Source: Trichococcus patagoniensis
GTDB lineage: Bacteria > Bacillota > Bacilli > Lactobacillales > Aerococcaceae
Assembly: GCF_003051085.1 (NCBI RefSeq)
Contig: NZ_QAOM01000014.1
Span: 1 to 64,000 of the forward strand
Length of the DNA stretch: 64,000 bases
Direction of reading: 5' to 3'
The position numbers and the translations under genes are program-made. Position 1 is the first letter of the stretch; the number at the start of each line of letters is the position of its first letter. A model generated the notes under the pieces. It did no database searches. It was given only the letters and a program-made list of their open reading frames with translations, and had not been told where the DNA came from. This document shows positions 36,247-44,965 of this stretch, in pieces.

Positions 36247-36470
36247 TGACCGGAGGAAAGAGGTGCAGCGCCGGGTAGTCGGAGGAGCGCAACGTGAACA
36301 GGCTTCAGCTCCGGTGAGAGCTGCGCCCACCGGAGGACACCGGTAACAAACGGACGCACCTCCGACGAGGCTGCTCTTATCGGAGCACGCAAGCAGAATG
36401 GTTGCCGAACTCCGGCGAAGCCGTCGTTAACCGGAGGAAAGCGAAGGAATCAGCCCACAGCTCCGATTGG
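36247..36470. repeat. Hairpin array, family B (copy 3)
   Basis: A lone right arm ACCGGAGG at about 36249, then units with the CCGG/CCGA core at 36311, 36362, 36412 and 36463 (51, 50 and 51 bp apart). The last unit is a left arm only. The unit at 36410 is nearly the same as the one at 4171. It fills most of the gap between the SDR and epimerase-like genes. Confidence 0.75.
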
Positions 36471-36541
36471 TACCTTACCGTTATTATTGGTAAAATAGAA
36501 TCAAATGGAAGGGCTTGCCGGTGAAGAGAGGGGTTTTGATG

Positions 36542-37648
36542 ATGAAAATCGACAGAATTGAAATTGGAGAAGTGGCTATCCCACTGCGGACGCCATTCAA
36601 AACAGCATCGCGCACGGTTGACGCCGTGCATAACATCCTGATCCGCATCGTGACCGATGACGGGACTGCCGGATATGGGGAGGCGCCACCAACCGCCTTG
36701 ATCACCGGTGAAACAAAGGCTTCCATCCGCGAGGCCATCATGCAATACATCGCTCCGAGCATTATCGGAATGGAAATTTTCGACTTGGATACCATCATGC
36801 AAAGGATGCATGCCAGCATCGCCAACAACACATCTGCGAAAGCCGCTGTTGACATGGCGCTCTACGACCTATATGCCAAAAAACTCGGGCAACCTTTGTA
36901 TAAAGTGTTGGGCGGGGCGAAACGGAAAATCGAGACCGCCCACACCGTCAGCGAGCATCCCATTGATGAGATGGTTCGCGACAGTCTGCAGGCCGTCCAG
37001 GACGGCTTCAGCATTCTGAATGTGAATGTCGGGAGGAATGGGATTAAGGATGTGGAAAGCTTATTGGCCATCCGTAAGGCAGTCGGACCGGGCATCCGCA
37101 TCAAGGTCGAGGCCAATCAAGCCTGGAGTCCCAAGGAGGCGGTCCGCATCATCAACATGATGGAGAATAAGGGCGTGCAGGCGGAGCTGGTGGAACAGCC
37201 GGTGAAGGCGCACGATTTGGCCGGCCTGAAATTTGTGACGCAACACGTCCAAACACCGATAGTGGCTGACGAAAGTGTCTTCACCGTGAAGGATGCCCTC
37301 CATATCATCCAGACACAATCAGCTGACCTCATCAATATCAAACTGATGAAAACAGGCGGCATTCACGAGGCTCTCAAAATCTGCGCAGTCGCGGAGACAT
37401 ACGGAGTGGACTGCGTGATCGGCAGCATGCTGGAAAGCAAGCTTTCGATCAGCGCCGCCGCTCATCTGGCCGCCGCCAAAAACTGCATCACGATGGTCGA
37501 CCTTATTGGGCCGTCGTTCTACAAAATTGAAGCCTATGAGGGCGGTCCTCTGTTCACAGGAGGCACGATCAAGTTGGGGGATGCGAACGGCATCGGCATC
37601 AACGCTTTTCCAAAAGCCCATTTCAAAAAAATCGGAATTGTGAAATAA
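36542..37648 (+). CDS. Dipeptide-epimerase-like enolase-superfamily protein, KxK lost
   Basis: A 368-residue enolase-superfamily protein close to L-Ala-D/L-Glu epimerase. Metal ligands remain as Glu in KVEANQAW (about residue 190), Glu in LVEQPV and Asp in VADESVF, and the second catalytic lysine is in INIKLMKTGG. The usual KxK acid/base motif reads NVNVG at residues 160-164, so both lysines are Asn. Normal racemisation chemistry therefore looks impaired. ATG 36542 (or 36539) follows GAGAGGGG. A murein-peptide recycling role is likely for the family but uncertain here. Confidence 0.8.
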   Translation: MKIDRIEIGEVAIPLRTPFKTASRTVDAVHNILIRIVTDDGTAGYGEAPPTALITGETKASIREAIMQYIAPSIIGMEIFDLDTIMQRMHASIANNTSAKAAVDMALYDLYAKKLGQPLYKVLGGAKRKIETAHTVSEHPIDEMVRDSLQAVQDGFSILNVNVGRNGIKDVESLLAIRKAVGPGIRIKVEANQAWSPKEAVRIINMMENKGVQAELVEQPVKAHDLAGLKFVTQHVQTPIVADESVFTVKDALHIIQTQSADLINIKLMKTGGIHEALKICAVAETYGVDCVIGSMLESKLSISAAAHLAAAKNCITMVDLIGPSFYKIEAYEGGPLFTGGTIKLGDANGIGINAFPKAHFKKIGIVK

Positions 37649-37674
37649 AAGAAATAATCCACATGAAAAAAATA

Positions 37675-37725
37675 AGCAAAAGCTAAGGCGTACCTCCGAA
37701 ATGAGGCATTTCCTTAGCTTTTGCT
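37675..37725 (+). terminator. Hairpin after the epimerase-like gene
   Basis: AGCAAAAGCTAAGG and CCTTAGCTTTTGCT form a perfect 14-bp stem with a 23-nt loop. Confidence 0.7.
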
Positions 37726-37760
37726 GTACGAGAGGATATTGTAAAAAGACGGAATTGGAT

Positions 37761-38364
37761 GTTGTCCGATAACCGGGAAGAATCGGACAACCGGAAAGCA
37801 ATCGTTCTGCGAGTTGTCCGATAACTGGGAAGAATCGGACAACCAGAAAGCAATCGTTCTGCGAGTTGTCCGATAACTCGGAAGAATCGGACAACCGGAA
37901 AGCAATCGTTCTCGATGTTGTCCGATAACTCGGAAGAATCGGACAACCGGAAAGCAATCGTTCTCGATGTTGTCCGATAACCGGGAAGAATCGGACAACC
38001 GGAAAGCAATCGTTCTCGATGTTGTCCGATAACCCGGAAGAATCGGACAACCGGAAAGCAAATGTTCTGCAAGTTGTCCGATAACTCGGAAGAATCGGAC
38101 AACCGGAAAGCAATCGTTCTCGATGTTGTCCGATAACCGGGAAGAATCGGACAACCGGAAAGCAAATGTTCTGCAAGTTGTCCGATAACTCGGAAGAATC
38201 GGACAACCGGAAAGCAATCGTTCTCGATGTTGTCCGATAACTCGGAAGAATCGGACAACCGGAAAGCAATCGTTCTCGATGTTGTCCGATAACCGGGAAG
38301 AATCGGACAACCGGAAAGCAATCGTTCTGCGAGTTGTCCGATAACCCGGAAGAATCGGACAACC
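37761..38364. repeat. 52-bp hairpin array, family A (copy 5, 12 units)
   Basis: Twelve units, each 52 bp with no drift: the first GTTGTCCGAT begins at 37761, the eleventh at 38281 and the last at 38333. Each holds TTGTCCGAT, an 11-nt loop, ATCGGACAA and a conserved 23-nt spacer. The loop varies among AACCGGGAAGA, AACTCGGAAGA and AACCCGGAAGA. Spacers fall into a few recurring types ending CTCGAT, CTGCGA or CTGCAA. The array is between the convergent epimerase-like and dapA genes. All three minus-strand frames lack stops. Confidence 0.95.
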
Positions 38365-38410
38365 TCACTGTAACATTCCGATCGACCCCACAATTACCCT
38401 GAAGTACGAC

Positions 38411-38441
38411 AAAAAAAGGCGCCTCCAAATTAAGGAGGCAC
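38411..38441 (-). terminator. Terminator after dapA
   Basis: On the minus strand GTGCCTCC-TTAATTT-GGAGGCGCC is followed by seven Ts. Confidence 0.85.
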
Positions 38442-38457
38442 CCAATTCTTCTTTTTT

Positions 38458-39345
38458 CTAGATCAGTCCAACTTTTTTCATGGCTGCGGCCAAACGGTCA
38501 ATGACCGCTTGATCGGCATCCGTCAACGGCAGACGCATCGGTCCGACATTGAAGCCCAGCAATTGGACGCCAGCTTTTACCGGAATCGGGTTCGGTTCCA
38601 AGAAGAGGCAGTCGATCAACTCTTTGTATTCGGCTTGCATAGCGGCTGCCTTTTTGATATCGCCATCCAAGAAGGCATGGGTCATTTCCGATGTAGCTTT
38701 CGGTGCGATATTGGCAAGGACAGAGATGACGCCTTTTGCGCCCAAGCTCATCAATGGGATGATGGTGTCGTCGTTACCCGAGTAGATATCCAGGCGATCG
38801 CCCAATAGACTCAGGTTATCAACAGCCTGACTGAAGTTTCCGGTAGCGTCCTTCAACGAAACGATATTATCGATTTTCGCTAGTTCCACCAGTGTTTCAG
38901 GGGTAATGTTCTGGCCGGTGCGGCCCGGCACATTGTAAAGGACGATCGGAACTTTAACGCTGTTGGCGATTACTTTGTAATGTTCAATCAAGCCTTTTTG
39001 GGACGTTTTGTTGTAATAAGGAGTAACGCTGAGAATCGCATCCACACCCGTTGCCTCTACAGCGCGCGTCAATCCGACTCCGTGGCGCGTGTCATTGCTT
39101 CCGGCACCGCCGATGACGGGAATACGGCCGTTGACTTTTTCGACAGTGAAACGAATGAGATGAAGTTGCTCTTCATCCGTCAGCGTAGAAGCTTCCCCGG
39201 TTGTCCCCGCGATGATGATCGAATCGGTGCCGTTCGCGATATGGAACTCAATCAGTTCTTCCAATACCTCGTAGTTGATTTCTTGGTTTTCCGTGTCTTT
39301 AAACGGCGTAACAATCGCAACGCCTGATCCTTCAAAAATAGCCAT
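38458..39345 (-). CDS. dapA: 4-hydroxy-tetrahydrodipicolinate synthase
   Basis: First committed enzyme of the diaminopimelate/lysine branch: condenses pyruvate with aspartate semialdehyde. The 295-residue TIM barrel has GTTGEASTLT near residue 45, the tyrosine in VTPYYNKTS, and the Schiff-base lysine in VSLKDATGN near residue 163. ATG 39345 follows AGGAGG. It is alone behind a lysine riboswitch, so it is repressed when lysine is plentiful. Confidence 0.95.
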   Translation of the reverse strand: MAIFEGSGVAIVTPFKDTENQEINYEVLEELIEFHIANGTDSIIIAGTTGEASTLTDEEQLHLIRFTVEKVNGRIPVIGGAGSNDTRHGVGLTRAVEATGVDAILSVTPYYNKTSQKGLIEHYKVIANSVKVPIVLYNVPGRTGQNITPETLVELAKIDNIVSLKDATGNFSQAVDNLSLLGDRLDIYSGNDDTIIPLMSLGAKGVISVLANIAPKATSEMTHAFLDGDIKKAAAMQAEYKELIDCLFLEPNPIPVKAGVQLLGFNVGPMRLPLTDADQAVIDRLAAAMKKVGLI

Positions 39346-39387
39346 GCTTATCTTCCTCCTGAATTCTGTGTTTTATTTATGAATAGA

Positions 39388-39631
39388 CAAAAAACGACTA
39401 TGAGCAAATGGTCTCATAGTCGTTCAAAACAGGCTGCGTAAGCTGAAGCGTTGCATCCATATAGTGAATTCCACCAATTTGCCCCAACGTGAGAAGCTCA
39501 CCGAACAAAGCTGGGCGGCTTTGTCCGACAGTGCCAGATTTATTCAACCTTGGCCCCAATACAGAGTATTTCGGCAGCAACACCTTTCAGGGGATCCCTT
39601 ACTGATTGTTAACCGCGACCTCTTCATCACA
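39388..39631 (-). promoter_or_regulatory. Lysine riboswitch controlling dapA
   Basis: Read on the minus strand from 39631, the leader matches the L box: GTGATGAAGAGGTCGCGG at the 5' side of P1, CTGAAAGG...TGCTGCCGAA, and TTGAATAAATCTGGCACTGTC, closed by CTTCTCAC near 39489-39496. An expression-platform terminator follows at 39388-39424: a 12-bp AACGACTATGAG stem plus a T run. The order and conserved loops fit a transcription-attenuating lysine riboswitch that ends transcription when lysine is bound. Confidence 0.85.
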
Positions 39632-39654
39632 TCGAATCGTATTTTGTTACTTCC

Positions 39655-39683
39655 ACATTATCAAATAGAAATCAGTCTGTCAA
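39655..39683 (-). promoter_or_regulatory. Promoter of the dapA leader
   Basis: On the minus strand TTGACA (39678-39683), 17 bp, then TAATGT (39655-39660; GATAAT is an alternative one base nearer). It is placed just upstream of the riboswitch 5' end. Confidence 0.6.
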
Positions 39684-39923
39684 TCATATTCTGAGTGGAT
39701 GCTGAGAATATGATTTGAAAAAGATTGGAAAACGACACATTAGGTGACGGTGAACATGGATGCTTCCGGGAACGCATATGCGCCTGCGATGTGATAAAAT
39801 CAAATTGAGGAAACGCTTTTACTGCAAGTCGAAAAAGGGATTCCGGGATGTTTTTTTGCAGGCCATCCGCGCAGAGTTTGTCTCCAGCGCACCGGCAAGG
39901 ATGATGAGAGGAAGTGTGTAGCG

Positions 39924-40304
39924 ATGAAGATTGAACATGTTGCAGTGTGGGTGGACGATTTGGAGCTGATGCGCGATTTTTATGTTCGTTTTTTTGATGG
40001 CAAGGCCAATAAATTATACCGAAATCCTGAAAAAGATTTCCAATCTTATTTTATTACGTTCCGTGAAGGGGCCCGTTTGGAGCTTATGAAAAGGATGGAT
40101 GTCAACGAACGCTATCCCCTTGATATGCTGGGCTGGGCGCATCTTGCCATTTCGGTCGGAAACAAGCAGAACGTCGATTATTTCACTGACAAACTCATCA
40201 AAGCGGGGTACACATGCAAAAGTCAGCCGCGCATTACAGGGGATGGCTACTATGAAAGCATGTTCCTCGATCCGGAAAAAAACGTCATCGAAATCACCAT
40301 CTGA
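39924..40304 (+). CDS. VOC/glyoxalase-family protein
   Basis: A 126-residue vicinal-oxygen-chelate protein with two beta-alpha-beta-beta-beta modules: KIEHVAVWVDDLELMRDFY at the start and a final SMFLDPEKNVIEIT containing the conserved metal Glu. Activity (lyase, dioxygenase or resistance) is not assignable. ATG 39924 follows AGAGGAAGTG. The DUF1345 gene lies 38 bp downstream and may be co-transcribed. Confidence 0.8.
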   Translation: MKIEHVAVWVDDLELMRDFYVRFFDGKANKLYRNPEKDFQSYFITFREGARLELMKRMDVNERYPLDMLGWAHLAISVGNKQNVDYFTDKLIKAGYTCKSQPRITGDGYYESMFLDPEKNVIEITI

Positions 40305-40342
40305 AAGAACAGTCAGGCCGAAAAAGCAGGGAGCAGACAGCC

Positions 40343-41005
40343 ATGAAAAAAAGAATCCATCTATTTGCCGATCAAACGAAAGCCGGAAGGTATATGCGCA
40401 AAAAGAGGACGCGCTTCCTGATTGCCGGATTGATCGGTACGGGTATCGGGCTGGCCGGCGGATTCTGGTTGCGTTGGGAATTGGCCCCTTTGATCGGTTG
40501 GGACAGTGCTGCAATCATTTTGTTGTATTTGCTGTGGAAGGATTTTCATCCGCATGATGGGACGGAAACCGAGCGGATTGCGCAAGAGGAAGACATCCAA
40601 TATTCGACGATTGATTTTTTTGTCCTGATGGCATGTCTGATCAGCATCGGGGCCGTCGCGTTGATGTTGACGACTCATGCGCGCAGTTTCGGGACCATCG
40701 GATTTGGTCTGTTCAGCATCGTGCTCTCCTGGACGACGGTGCACAGTCTCTACATGTTGCGGTATGCGGAACTCTATTACCGCGATGTGAACGGCGGAGT
40801 CATCTTTGAGGGTACCGAAAAGCCTAATTTTTGGGACTTTGCCTATCTGGCGTTTACGATCGGCATGACGTACCAAGTCTCCGACACGACCTTCACAACG
40901 CCGGAATTCCGGAAGGCCGCGTTGGGTCATGCGCTGTTGTCATTCGTTTTCGGTACGGCCATCATCGCTACGACCATCAATTTTGTCGCAAGCCTGAGCA
41001 GATGA
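40343..41005 (+). CDS. DUF1345 membrane protein
   Basis: A 220-residue integral membrane protein with about five helices. The HSLYMLRYAELYY and FWDFAYLAFTIGMTYQVSDT segments are characteristic of DUF1345. Function unknown. ATG 40343 is preceded by AGGGAGCAGA. It lies 41 bp before the persulfide dioxygenase gene. Confidence 0.8.
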   Translation: MKKRIHLFADQTKAGRYMRKKRTRFLIAGLIGTGIGLAGGFWLRWELAPLIGWDSAAIILLYLLWKDFHPHDGTETERIAQEEDIQYSTIDFFVLMACLISIGAVALMLTTHARSFGTIGFGLFSIVLSWTTVHSLYMLRYAELYYRDVNGGVIFEGTEKPNFWDFAYLAFTIGMTYQVSDTTFTTPEFRKAALGHALLSFVFGTAIIATTINFVASLSR

Positions 41006-41046
41006 ATCATATTGAATTTTCGACAGTATAAAGGAGGAGTTCATGC

Positions 41047-42411
41047 ATGTTTTTTAAATCATTTTTCGATCCGCAAGTAGCGCAGTTTTCCTATTTGGTG
41101 GGTTGCCAAAAAACCGGGGAAGCCATCCTGATCGATCCCTTGCGCAAGTTGGATGACTATATCTTGGCAGCCGAAGACGAAGGGTTAGTCATCACGGCAG
41201 CCACGGAAACGCATATCCATGCTGATTATGCATCCGGCTTGCGGGAAACCGGGAGTCGCTTAGGCGCCAAACTGTTTGTCTCGGATATGGGCGGGGATGA
41301 CTGGCGTTACCAGGATCTGCCGCAAGGAAGTGTGCTGCTGCAGGATGGGGACCTCATTTCCGTAGGTAAGGTCAAACTGGAGGTGCTGCACACGCCAGGG
41401 CATACGCCGGAGAGCCTGTCGTTTCTATTGACGGACATCGGTGGCGGTTCGGACATTCCGATGGGTCTGTTCACCGGGGATTTTATCTTTGTGGGTGATG
41501 TCGGCCGACCGGACTTGCTGGAAGAGGCTGCACATATGCAAGGCACCACGGAAATCGGAGCGAAAGAAATGTTCCGCTCACTGCAGAAAATGGGCGCTTA
41601 TCCTGACCATCTGCAGATCTGGCCCGGACACGGTGCCGGCAGCGCCTGCGGGAAGTCGCTGGGAGCCGTGCCGATGACCACTTTGGGCTACGAGAAATAC
41701 AACAACTGGGCTTTCCAATATGAGGAAGAAAATAGTTTCATCGAGGCGTTGACGAAGGATCAACCGGAGCCGCCGACCTACTTTGCCCAGATGAAGAAAA
41801 TCAATAAACTGGACAGCAACGCTTACGTGCCTTATCCGGTCTTCCCGCTTTCGGAGGCGGGGCCGAATGATATCCTGATCGACCTACGCGCCAAAGAAAT
41901 CTATCAAGCCGGACACATCGAAAGAACGCTCAATATTCCGCTGAACAAAAAATTTTTGAGCTATGCCGGTTGGTTCCTTGATTACGACCGCCAAGTGACA
42001 TTCATCGGAACGAAAGAGCAGGCTGAAACGGCAGCCCGCCAGCTGCAACTCATCGGCTTCGACCAAGTCAGTGGGTATCTGGACGCTGGCCAGATCAAGG
42101 AAGATAAGGTGACCGAAACGATCACTGCAGCTGCATTCATCGCATTGCGCCAAGAAAAGGATCTGCAGATATTGGATGTCCGTTCGAAGAGCGAATGGGA
42201 CGAAAGGCACCTCTCCGATGCCAAGCGCGTGCTCCTCGGCAAGCTTCTGGAGGACCCGTTGCCGTTCAAACGGGATGAACCGCTGTACGTCCATTGCCAA
42301 TCCGGAGTCCGTTCCGCCGTCGCCATCGGTGCGTTGGAGGAGCGGGGATTCAAAAAGATTGTCAATATCCTGGGAGGATACACTGCGATCGAAAAGATCC
42401 TCAACGCATAG
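41047..42411 (+). CDS. CstB-like persulfide dioxygenase-rhodanese
   Basis: A 454-residue protein of three domains. First is a metallo-beta-lactamase persulfide dioxygenase (TETHIHADYASG near residue 57, HTPGHTPES, GDFIFVGDVGRPD). Second is a rhodanese fold without a catalytic Cys (about 275-350). Third is an active rhodanese with Cys in VHCQSGVRS near 420. This matches Staphylococcus CstB, which oxidises low-molecular-weight persulfides to detoxify sulfide. No CstR or other cst gene is adjacent. ATG 41047 follows AAAGGAGG. Confidence 0.88.
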   Translation: MFFKSFFDPQVAQFSYLVGCQKTGEAILIDPLRKLDDYILAAEDEGLVITAATETHIHADYASGLRETGSRLGAKLFVSDMGGDDWRYQDLPQGSVLLQDGDLISVGKVKLEVLHTPGHTPESLSFLLTDIGGGSDIPMGLFTGDFIFVGDVGRPDLLEEAAHMQGTTEIGAKEMFRSLQKMGAYPDHLQIWPGHGAGSACGKSLGAVPMTTLGYEKYNNWAFQYEEENSFIEALTKDQPEPPTYFAQMKKINKLDSNAYVPYPVFPLSEAGPNDILIDLRAKEIYQAGHIERTLNIPLNKKFLSYAGWFLDYDRQVTFIGTKEQAETAARQLQLIGFDQVSGYLDAGQIKEDKVTETITAAAFIALRQEKDLQILDVRSKSEWDERHLSDAKRVLLGKLLEDPLPFKRDEPLYVHCQSGVRSAVAIGALEERGFKKIVNILGGYTAIEKILNA

Positions 42412-42459
42412 ACACAAATGCGTCAGAACCTGCAAAACGCAATCCGAACAACAAAATAC

Positions 42460-42505
42460 GCCGGAAGGAAGAGCTGCAACAGGCCTTTCCTTCCGGCTGT
42501 TTTTT
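42460..42505 (+). terminator. Terminator after the persulfide dioxygenase
   Basis: GCCGGAAGGAA and TTCCTTCCGGC form a perfect stem, followed shortly by TGTTTTTT. Confidence 0.85.
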
Positions 42506-42642
42506 GATTTTGATTTCGAACGTTTTAATCCAGGTACAAGGAATAGCCAGAATCCCTGTACGATGGTATACTATTAATTGTCGCATTTAGTGAAGTAGAC
42601 CGAATAGTCCAAGAGTTTTCTTAAGAGAGAGGTGTCATTTGG

Positions 42643-44886
42643 TTGCATAAAGATCTAACGAAAGAACAGGAACGTGTCCATCGCGTCATTAAAGTCATCA
42701 GCAACGAAAAAACGCGATTGGCCGAGCAAGTAGAAGAAAAAAGTGAAAAGCAAAGACAGCAATTAAAGGAATCCAAAGAGATCAAAATTAGCCAAGGATC
42801 CTCAGAGAGCGTCTGGGAATCATCGGCTGAACTGCGGGCTTTTGAGCAGGAATTGATGATCCGCAACAACGAATTGCAGAACAGCAACGAGCGTGTCGCT
42901 GTATTGGATAAAATGCAGGATGAGCCTTACTTCGGCCGTATCGATTATCATGATGATTTCGGCAATGAAACGATCTACATCGGAATCGGCTCCTTGTTCG
43001 AGAAAGAGGAGAACCTGATCGTCGACTGGCGTTCACCGATCGCATCGCTTTATTATGAAGGCAGCAAAGGCGAAAAAGTGAAGCTGATGATAGCCGATCA
43101 ACCGATGTCATACGGCGTTGACCTGAAAAGGCAATTTCTGATCAGACAGGCGGAAATCATCCGCATGATGGACACGGATAATGTCATGGGCGATCCGTAT
43201 TTGCTGGAAGTGTTGGAAGGACCTTCATCCTATCAGATGGGCACGGTCGTATCCACCTTGCAGAAAGAACAGAACCAGATCGTCAGGGAAACAAAAGCAG
43301 CCGTTACGCTGATAGAAGGGGTTGCCGGATCAGGGAAAACGGTTGTCCTGATGCAGAAAATTGCCTATCTGCTGTATGCTTTCCGGGACCAATTGCAGTC
43401 GGAAGAAGTCGTCCTGTTTTCCCCGAACAAAATATTCCAAGAATACGTTTCCCAAGTGTTGCCTGCATTGGGCGAACTGAACGTTGGCAACACGACCTTC
43501 AGCGAATTCATGGAGCGGAAAGTGACCGGTTTTTCTTTGCGTGCTGATCAAGAGGACAGCTTAGCCAAGGTCACGGTACTGAAGGGCAGCTTGGCCTTTT
43601 ATGAAGCGTTGCAGAAATACGGCACGCTCTTGAAGAAGCGTTATCTGAAATTCTCGGATATCCGTTTCCGCGGTGACATCATCCTCTCGGAGAAGGAGAT
43701 CGAGTCGGCTTTCTACAGCATCGAAAGCCAAGGTTCATTGGCTAGCAAGTTGGATATTCTCAAAAGACACTTGTTGCAGCGCGTAGAACGCATCCAGCAA
43801 TCGCAAAAAGGCAAGCCATGGGTCGAAAAAGAAATGATTGCCATGTCCGATCTGGACCTTTACCGTTATGAGAAAGAGACCCACAACCAAAAAGCGATGG
43901 AAGAGGCCATGACGGCGGATATCCTCGAGGATGCTTTCGAACCGATCATCGCGAGGATCGAAGCGCTGGCCTTTATCCGCTACAAGAATCAATACATCCA
44001 TTTCCTGCGAGCTGTTCCTAAATTGCTTTCATTGGATGCTTTCGGCTTGAATGAGGATGAATGGCGCACCCATATCGCAGTCGTTGCGGAACACATTGCA
44101 GAGAAGAGTGTGTTGCTGGAAGATCTGGATGCCTACTACAGTCTGCGTTTGTTGCTGAAGGGGCCATCCAGCGACATGAAATACCAATACATCTGTCTGG
44201 ATGAGGTGCAGGATTTTTCACCTTTCCAACTGCAGATGCTGCAGGCTGCCTATCCGACTGCCCGTTTCATTTTGAGCGGGGATTTGAATCAAAATATCCT
44301 GAACAGACGCCTTTCTTTTGATGATCTCCGGACCATCTTTTCCGAAAGCACGTTCCGTTCTTATCGTCTGCTGACCAGCTACCGATCGACGAATGAAATC
44401 GTCCGTTTCTCGGAAAGCTTCATCGAAGGCGAAAAACCGGAAGGGACGTATATCCGCTCCGGCAAGAAACCTGAAGTGCTGCTGACTGAAGATGGCGGGC
44501 TCGATATGGACTACATCAAACAAAAGGTGGATGCGAGCGTCGCTGCCGGCATGCGCGTGGCTTTCATCAGCCGCAATGCTGAAGACGCGGAACGCATCAG
44601 CCAGGAACTGTCGGTTGCCGGCATCGACTTCAAACTCGTGCAGCATGATACCGACAATAGCCACCATCCGGTTTTGATCATGCCGGCCCGTTTGGCTAAA
44701 GGTCTGGAATTCGATGTCGTTTTTGCGATTTGCCACTATCCGGCAAAAGCTGCCCAGAACGAAATGCAGATCCTCTACACAATCTGCACCCGGGCGATGC
44801 ACGAGCTCTATCTGACCGTTTCCGAGAAGGAATCCGGTCTGATGGAACGCGTTGATCCGGATTATTATGACGTAAGAAAAATATGA
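42643..44886 (+). CDS. helD: HelD-type RNA polymerase recycling ATPase
   Basis: A 747-residue superfamily-1 helicase-like protein. It has a long N-terminal coiled coil (about 1-90), Walker A GVAGSGKT near residue 229, CLDEVQDFSPFQ (Walker B) near 525, SGDLNQNI and the late ARLAKGLEFDVVFA motif. This layout, with the coiled-coil arm, is HelD, which removes RNA polymerase from stalled complexes. Start is TTG 42643 after AGAGAGAGGTG. Single gene. Confidence 0.88.
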   Translation: MHKDLTKEQERVHRVIKVISNEKTRLAEQVEEKSEKQRQQLKESKEIKISQGSSESVWESSAELRAFEQELMIRNNELQNSNERVAVLDKMQDEPYFGRIDYHDDFGNETIYIGIGSLFEKEENLIVDWRSPIASLYYEGSKGEKVKLMIADQPMSYGVDLKRQFLIRQAEIIRMMDTDNVMGDPYLLEVLEGPSSYQMGTVVSTLQKEQNQIVRETKAAVTLIEGVAGSGKTVVLMQKIAYLLYAFRDQLQSEEVVLFSPNKIFQEYVSQVLPALGELNVGNTTFSEFMERKVTGFSLRADQEDSLAKVTVLKGSLAFYEALQKYGTLLKKRYLKFSDIRFRGDIILSEKEIESAFYSIESQGSLASKLDILKRHLLQRVERIQQSQKGKPWVEKEMIAMSDLDLYRYEKETHNQKAMEEAMTADILEDAFEPIIARIEALAFIRYKNQYIHFLRAVPKLLSLDAFGLNEDEWRTHIAVVAEHIAEKSVLLEDLDAYYSLRLLLKGPSSDMKYQYICLDEVQDFSPFQLQMLQAAYPTARFILSGDLNQNILNRRLSFDDLRTIFSESTFRSYRLLTSYRSTNEIVRFSESFIEGEKPEGTYIRSGKKPEVLLTEDGGLDMDYIKQKVDASVAAGMRVAFISRNAEDAERISQELSVAGIDFKLVQHDTDNSHHPVLIMPARLAKGLEFDVVFAICHYPAKAAQNEMQILYTICTRAMHELYLTVSEKESGLMERVDPDYYDVRKI

Positions 44887-44903
44887 AACCTGAATGTGAA
44901 CAA

Positions 44904-44944
44904 AAAAGTGGTCCAGCCTCGCTTATGCGGGTTGGGCCACTTTT
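44904..44944. terminator. Bidirectional terminator
   Basis: AAAAGTGGTCCAGCC pairs with GGTTGGGCCACTTTT around a short loop, between helD and the convergent nucleotidase gene. Confidence 0.85.
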
Positions 44945-44965
44945 GATTTTGGTGAAATTAATTAG

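Noticed and set aside
37761-38364. CRISPR array
   Set aside because: Regular 29-nt repeats with 23-nt gaps look CRISPR-like, but the gaps are conserved among units rather than unique, the repeats are full hairpins, and no cas gene is near.
37319-38428. Long minus-strand repeat protein (369 aa and two overlapping frames)
   Set aside because: The frames are open only because the 52-bp unit lacks minus-strand stops in any phase. There is no ribosome site, and part of the longest frame is antisense to the epimerase-like gene.
39464-39694. Plus-strand 76-codon frame upstream of dapA
   Set aside because: It is antisense to the lysine riboswitch and has no ribosome binding site.
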